Part shown: piece by piece, positions 59,091 through 64,000 of the stretch
How the letters are laid out: the number at the start of each line of letters is the position of its first letter
Numbering within the stretch: the stretch's first letter is position 1
Assembly: GCA_030762935.1 (NCBI GenBank)
Contig: CM060900.1
Span: 438,689,259 to 438,753,258, forward strand
Length of the DNA: 64,000 nucleotides
From: Hymenopus coronatus
Taxonomy: Eukaryota > Arthropoda > Insecta > Mantodea > Hymenopodidae
Reading direction: 5' to 3'
Notes under the pieces: generated by a model
The model's input: the letters and a program-made list of their open reading frames with translations, nothing else
The model's database searches: none
What the model was told of the DNA's origin: nothing
Translations under genes and position numbers: made by a program

Positions 59091-59239
59091 TGAAGACTAT
59101 GTCCAAAATAATATCCAGTTGAATAGAAGTATAAGTTTCAGTAACTCTGTAAAGGCTAGATTGAAAGTGCTGACATATGAAATCATTGACTGCCAAGTTC
59201 TTTAAATGAAATCTAGATTTGAGGATTTTCTACTGCTCA

Positions 59240-59700
59240 AGTTTGTAGAATTACTAAATGAAAAAAAAAAAAAAAAATCATGGAACATTAGAAAGAATCT
59301 TCTCAGACGAAAATTTCCAAACTAATAAAGCAGTACCCTGGTTATTTGAATTCAGACCAGCATGAAAATGAGCCCTTCAATATTTGTGCAGGTGATCAAA
59401 AGCGTCTATCAGCACAAAATGTACTGAAGTATTTGGTTATAAATGATTTAGACTCGGTGTATGTGGAGGTGACTAAGCTATTGCGTTTAGTTGTAACGTA
59501 TCCTGCTACAATAAGTAGTGAGAGATCAATAAGCACACTCACGAGAATGAAAACATACTTAAGAAACTCAATGACCAATCACCATTTTTTCAACGTAGAG
59601 CATTTTAGCTGTAGAAAAAAAGTTGTTAGGAGAACTATTCTGATACCGCCTTTATTGACAAGGTAATTGACACGTTCGCAACAAAGAAGAACCGACGGAT
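59240..59700 (+). mobile_element. hAT transposase C-terminal relic (ZMYM1/ZNF862-like)
   Basis: The + frame at 59346-59666 reads VYVEVTKLLRLVVTYPATIS then SERSISTLTRMKTYLRNSMT. This is the hAT dimerisation domain pattern (P-x-x-x-x-S-x-E-R-S-F-S-x-L...K-x-Y-L-R-x-x-M). A little later another frame gives DTFATKKNRRMDLVYKL, the usual extreme C-terminus (F...K.R...L). A poly-A run is at 59262-59277. Upstream parts are not recognisable. Confidence 0.85.
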
Positions 59701-60619
59701 GGATTTGGTGTATAAGTTAGGTGAGTGTTATTGTTTTCAATATAACCATTACATTAACATCGGTATTTGTTGTTTTCATTGTCAGTCTCAAACCTAACTT
59801 ATAGGCGCAATATTCGATCAAATGTGCAACTACACGCCTCCACCTTTTATTTCCAGCAGTAGGGCATTTAAACTATAGCGTTCCCATTTTTTATGTCATG
59901 CTATGCCACTGGTAACCAGTAGTACATAAACATTACAGAGCCTTTTAATGTTTAATTGACTCATACCACGAGAGGCCATTGTCACATTGATGTTACAGAT
60001 CAAGCTGGGATGTATTTTTAATGAAAACAGTTTGAAAATAAAAAGAACATGTCTTAGCTTTCTGTCCCGTAGACCTAAGTTTGAACAGAAGAAAGTTATT
60101 TACAAATAAGATGTTTCACTAATAACATTTAATTCTTTGCAGGTATCAGAGTTTTAAAAATATTAAATGAGAGAACTTACAAAAGTGAGCAACTTTAATC
60201 TCTTTAATTTTTTTCTTAGAGCCACCCATCACTGGGAAAAAATTCTGCAGCTGATATTCAACTCTTGATTGTTAATTATCTTTAGTGTGGGCTTGTGTAC
60301 AGATACTTGTAGCCTCAGTGCAGACAAAGTTCATTATCAGCACCTCACATAGTGCTAGGCAGCTAATTGTTGAGCAGAAAACAGACCTGAAGCCAGCCAT
60401 AACAACTTAAGGGTTGTTTGAGAAAGATGAGGTACCAGGTGTCTCAAATGTGACAAAGAGTGAGGTGAATGCGCTAGCACATTCACTCATAACCTTTCAG
60501 TTAGCAATGCATCCTGCTAATTATTATTAAGAGTGAAGGTGTCTGTACCGAAATAGGGAATAATTATTTACCACTATCACAGAAGATGTTAGAAATGCTT
60601 TCCTCATCCTTGTAGGCAG

Positions 60620-61090
60620 AGTTCAACTCTTTTTCTCTTGTTTTGGACACTTTGTTTGGGTTCGTGTGTACATAATTTGTGATTTCTTCCTTTAGTTTGT
60701 TTTGTTTTCTGGGAACTTTACATTTTTAGGGATGTAATTTCATTTCCTTACTAACAGTTCTATGCACTGTCTGCACAGAAACAGTCGTTTCCTGTGCTGA
60801 TTTCTGTATTCATTTAGTTGGGCTTTTAAACATGATATCTGAAATTTCACCCAGTTTAGCCTCTGTTAAAAGCTTAGGCCTACTGCTTTTCGGAGCATCA
60901 TGTACAGACCCGGTTTCACGGAATTTAGTAATTAAATTTGTCACATACTATGATGGGGACATAATGGACGTGTAAACCATTCAAGAAATTTACGTTTTAC
61001 ATTTTCTGAACTCTTATCACCATCAAAGAATAGGTCAACTGAAAATGTTCTCTCTTCAATGGTTAACATTTTGACTTCGTTTCATAAGCA
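60620..61090 (-). mobile_element. Transposase N-terminal (HTH) relic
   Basis: Minus-strand frames show MLTIEERTFSVDLFFDGDKS (about 61065-61010), LITKFRETGSVHDAPKS then RPKLLTEAKLGEISDIM (about 60940-60830), and TVSVQTVHR-like and Y-K-C-KVP pieces to about 60700. FRETGSV..AP...RP..LTEE is the linker between the two helix-turn-helix domains of a common arthropod Tc1/mariner-like transposase, probably the same superfamily as the C-terminal fragment at 24.1 kb. Catalytic parts are absent. Confidence 0.68.
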
Positions 61091-61352
61091 CAACCACATA
61101 GTAATGACTTCAAGTACACAGTTCTCACAGTGTTCTTCAAGTAGGATAAGGGAGGGCAAACCTGCTCAAAGTAATGCTCCACTCCATAGTTCTGTTACCA
61201 ATGTAACCACAATTACAACCGTCCAAGATCACTGCAGAGACTCTTTTGAGACACCCAATATTTTTGTTTTTGATGTATTTTCACTGTAAGTTCCATCTGC
61301 AACATCAATGTGACAAAGGCCCCTTGTTAGTTAAGTAATAATATATACTCAC

Positions 61353-61455
61353 CTTTGTCAGAGGTAAAACAGGGGCATCAGTATGAGCTGTGGAAGATGA
61401 CTGCTTTCCATCAGTAAGCTTTACTTTAGAGCATAACAGACTCTCCAAAAGCTGG
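61353..61455 (-). CDS. Gene 2, exon (unknown protein)
   Basis: The minus-strand exon of 103 nt enters in phase 2 and leaves in phase 0. The acceptor is CTTATTCGTTGTTACAG and the donor AAAG|GTGAGT, close to consensus. It encodes QLLESLLCSKVKLTDGKQSS, STAHTDAPVLPLTK. The other two frames contain stops. The entry base completes a Ser codon begun by the exon at 62339, and the exit joins phase 0 to the exon at 52620. The first part continues a leucine-rich helix from the upstream exon. Function unknown. Confidence 0.75.
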
Positions 61456-61901
61456 CTGTAACAACGAATAAGATCATAGCATATGAACAAAATTTAGAAT
61501 GGTATATATTTCATACATCAACTCTATGGAAAATAAAAATAACTAAAGTATCTCCATTTTACTATGTGAAAGAGATCTAAAGTTATACAAAGTCCATACT
61601 ACAAAATATAAAATACACCTATTAACAATGCAGCACCTTGAAGTTATAATGAAATTACAATCATGCATTACAATGCAACCCTTTTGGTATAGGAAAGCCT
61701 AGAAAAATGAAGTAGGCCAGAGTAACTGTTGGAAAAAATAAAAGGATTCTTAGATTAGATGAAATAGTTTCAAAGAAGTAATTTTCATTTTGATTCAGTT
61801 TAAAGAATTAATGATCTTGCAAATCATTTGTTTGGTCATTCTTCAATGTTTTTTCCACCAAATAGGAAGGAAAATATTTATATAAAGGAGGAGGATGAGG
61901 A

Positions 61902-61921
61902 GGGGCAGGGGAGGGGTGGGG
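61902..61921 (+). other. Strong G-quadruplex motif
   Basis: Four runs of exactly four G are separated by loops of 2, 1 and 1 bases (GGGGCAGGGGAGGGGTGGGG), preceded by a GGAGGAGGATGAGGA purine tract. It lies in the intron between two gene 2 exons, on the template strand of that gene, in otherwise very AT-rich DNA. Confidence 0.9.
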
Positions 61922-62338
61922 AGGAGCCACAAAACATGCCAGGCTCCTATAGTGTGATGATTAGTTACTTAAAGAAGTAAATAGGTATTTTTGATTCATT
62001 ATTGATGCCAAAAAAGGTATTTTATTTAGCATACCTACTGCTACAAGTAGGAAGAATAGCTTAAGTCACTTTGATATCTACTCTTAACTTATGCCTACAT
62101 TTCCTTCCTTATACCTCAGTAACTACCTTAGGGCTATTGGGAATAAGTTAATTAGTTCAAACTAAATTTGCACACAATAATAGCCAGATCTTAGATTTTA
62201 AGGTAAATGCCTAATGGCATTTATAAAATCACTCATAAAAATATTCTGTCAATATTCTTCAGCTCAAACTAATACTTTTACTTTCCTAAACATAGCATTA
62301 AACATTAAAGTAAAATAACATACAAATAAAATACATAC

Positions 62339-62450
62339 CTTTTACAATATAACAAAAAGAGTAATTCTTCTAAACTACAGCAGCTGTTGTCAAAAATTAC
62401 TGTATTTATCCTAACACAAGAAGACCTCAATTGAAAAACAACCTCCTCTT
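62339..62450 (-). CDS. Gene 2, most upstream exon seen (unknown protein)
   Basis: On the minus strand the frame runs open from just after a TGA at 62456-62454 to the donor AAAAG|GTATGT at 62338. It encodes EEVVFQLRSSCVRINTVIFD then NSCCSLEELLFLLYCK, ending in phase 2 to match the exon at 61455. It has four cysteines and an amphipathic Leu-rich helix that continues into the next exon (CK-S-QLLESLL). The 5' edge is uncertain: several AG dinucleotides between 62443 and 62452 could serve, after a pyrimidine-rich stretch. A shorter 45-nt version (62339-62383) is also possible. Not recognised. Confidence 0.62.
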
Positions 62451-62559
62451 CTCATGTCTTAAATTTGTAATTTATATAAAAAGAAAAGATGAACTTAATT
62501 GTTAAATGAAATTTAAAGTGTTACGCATATATTTTGAACAAACTAATGGACACTTAACT

Positions 62560-63440
62560 TTTGTTTTTCTTATTTTTTAACTAATTCGAATATGTAGGAA
62601 ATTTACCTATTGGGCAGGAGAGAGAAAGAATGGGGGGATGGAGATATGTGGGAGGTGACCGTGGTAATGGCAGCAGAGCTTCAGCGATGATGATGATAGA
62701 CAAGATTTTCTATTTAAACATCATACCTAACATAACACATTGTTGTAAAATGTTTTACCTAATTCAAATTTACAAAGGAGTTCTTGTTTAGACATCATAG
62801 AGGGAGAGGGCTGAAAGAAATGTACTGTTATCTGTGCAATGAGAGATGATGGCAGCATTCTAAAATGACAATTATGGATACAATTTTCTGTTTACACAAC
62901 ATACCTAATATAACACATTGTTGTAAAAGCTTAATGTTATTCAAATTTGAATAGAAATTCATGTAATGGGCAGAAGGGAGAGGTAGGCCAGAAATGTATT
63001 CAGTATGTGTGCCATTGGAAGGAGGAAACGCACAGCCACAGACCTTTCTTTTTGTTTGACTATTGCCCCCAATAACATTCAGTGGAACCACTGATGTAAA
63101 AGGAAATCCTCTGTTTTTATTTGTCTCAGGGAGAAATATTTTTTCCAATGAGAATGCTTACAGTCCTTGGTTTATTAACAGCTATTATATGGCAAATATA
63201 CAGTGCCAAATAAAATGCACAAAATCTGCCATACGCATCACAACCTTGGCATGGACAATCCATTTCCCCAATGCCGCACCATTGCCGTACTCACGAAGTT
63301 TGAAACTTATTTTTTCCTGCATGCTATTCGGAAAACATATTACATATGCAAGATGACCATTAGTTCTCAACATTAATTTTTTGGAAAAAAAAAAAAAATA
63401 TATTGTTTTGTATTTGTGTAAATACAATATTTTAGTGTAC
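62560..63440 (+). repeat. Dispersed repeat R4, copy 2, with 179-bp tandem units
   Basis: Three tandem units start at about 62582, 62761 and 62940 (each with AATTC[G/A]AAT, a GGGAGAG stretch, GAAATGTA and CATACCTAA.ATAACACATTG). The last is followed by the non-tandem part shared with 34300-34620 (AATGAGAATGCTTACAGTCC, CACAACCTTGG, AAGTTTGAAACTTATTTTTT, TGCATGCTATTCGGAAAAC). The spacing here is a regular 179 bp. Confidence 0.82.
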
Positions 63441-63479
63441 TTGCTGAAATTTCAGTCACCTAACTATTTGGTCAACAAA

Positions 63480-63716
63480 ATATATGTATATTCCTCTGAC
63501 ACTAGTTAATTTAATATTTTGTAGGGTATCCTTTATGTCTGATTGCTTCTAGTATTGTGATTTAATACTCAAAATTAGTTTTCTCATATAGGCAGGTTCA
63601 ACTTTTAACCCAAGTCATTTCTCAAGACAGTCTTTAGAAGAGAAGGGAGAATTTCTGATTTTTTATTTGTTTATTCCATAAATTCTCTATCAAATTAAGC
63701 TCTGGACTAGAGCCGG
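63480..63716 (-). mobile_element. Tc1 transposase C-terminal relic
   Basis: The minus strand reads SSPELNLIENLWNKQIKN (about 63700-63650) and ends, after stops, EAIRHKGYPTKY (about 63560-63525). In Tc1-type transposases SPDLNPIENLW carries the last catalytic acidic residue and G-x-x-T-K-Y closes the protein. Here the usual aspartate of SPD is a glutamate, and stops break the frame. Confidence 0.8.
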
Positions 63717-64000
63717 TCAAGTCAGCTTTCAGTCTCTCTTGTTTCTCACTGCCTTTTAGCGCACCTCTCGCAGCCAGCAGATGGAGGTGAATGCATAGCT
63801 GGCATGAGAGAGGTTGACCAACGAGCATTCAGGAGTCTCATTTCTCGCAACACTCATAAGTCTCGTTAATAGCAAGACTGCATTGTAATACGCGGAAACT
63901 CACATAATCAGTTCTATACATTGTATTGTTTCATCTGTTTAAATGATTTAAGATTTAAATAGCCTACCAGATTAAAGATGATATTTAAATAACCACACTA
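63717..64000. repeat. Dispersed repeat R2, copy 2, cut by the window end
   Basis: It matches 41541-41825 throughout, beginning at CAAGTCAGCTTTCAGTCTCT and running through AGCAGATGGAGGTGAATGCA, CTCATAAGTCTCGTTAATAG and TTTAAATGATTTAAGATTTA to the last base. Its left edge lies directly against the Tc1 fragment. Confidence 0.88.

Overview
The window is animal nuclear DNA: AT-rich, with short exons bounded by GT/AG splice sites, introns up to about 9 kb, and dense decayed transposons. I infer an arthropod. The main gene is a Dscam-type cell-adhesion gene with an arthropod-like cytoplasmic tail, and the mobile elements include Penelope-like elements, mariner, several hAT lineages, jockey-clade LINE, piggyBac, a multicopy arthropod unknown family and at least five tRNA-headed SINE families. 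A chelicerate such as a horseshoe crab is a guess only.

Gene 1 (+ strand, about 1-36,540) is the 3' half of a Dscam-like gene. Seven coding exons were recovered: end of an FNIII domain (3772-3927), a complete FNIII domain (13049-13345), the Ig domain normally called Ig10 (14093-14362), and four cytoplasmic-tail exons (22842-22990, 23298-23457, 28452-28575, 35593-35806) ending in a stop. Every junction agrees in phase. The exons expected between Ig10 and the tail (FNIII5, FNIII6, transmembrane) were not found in the 8.5 kb where they should lie; since both flanking junctions are phase 1, the block could be lost without shifting the frame. This is the main puzzle of the window.

Gene 2 (- strand, about 50.8-62.5 kb) is convergent with gene 1. 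Three exons with good splice sites and matching phases (about 62450-62339, 61455-61353, 52620-52490), plus a possible fourth (50866-50835), encode a protein I do not recognise.

The rest is a transposon graveyard. The one element that looks intact is a 1.31-kb mariner (7816-9124) with an uninterrupted D,D34D transposase, matching inverted termini and a TA duplication. Well-delimited others are a SINE inside a SINE inside a Penelope-like element (963-1591), a second decayed mariner (29756-31020), an 801-bp non-autonomous hAT element (42167-42967), a 1.6-kb imperfect inverted repeat made of Penelope-like sequence (5610-7250), several SINEs with target-site duplications, two dispersed repeats carrying ~180-bp tandem units, and three copies of a repeat with a built-in CA-rich microsatellite. 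Several perfect or near-perfect hairpins (18.5, 25.2, 31.6 kb) lie in introns. The names SINE-1 to SINE-5 and R1 to R4 are my own labels.
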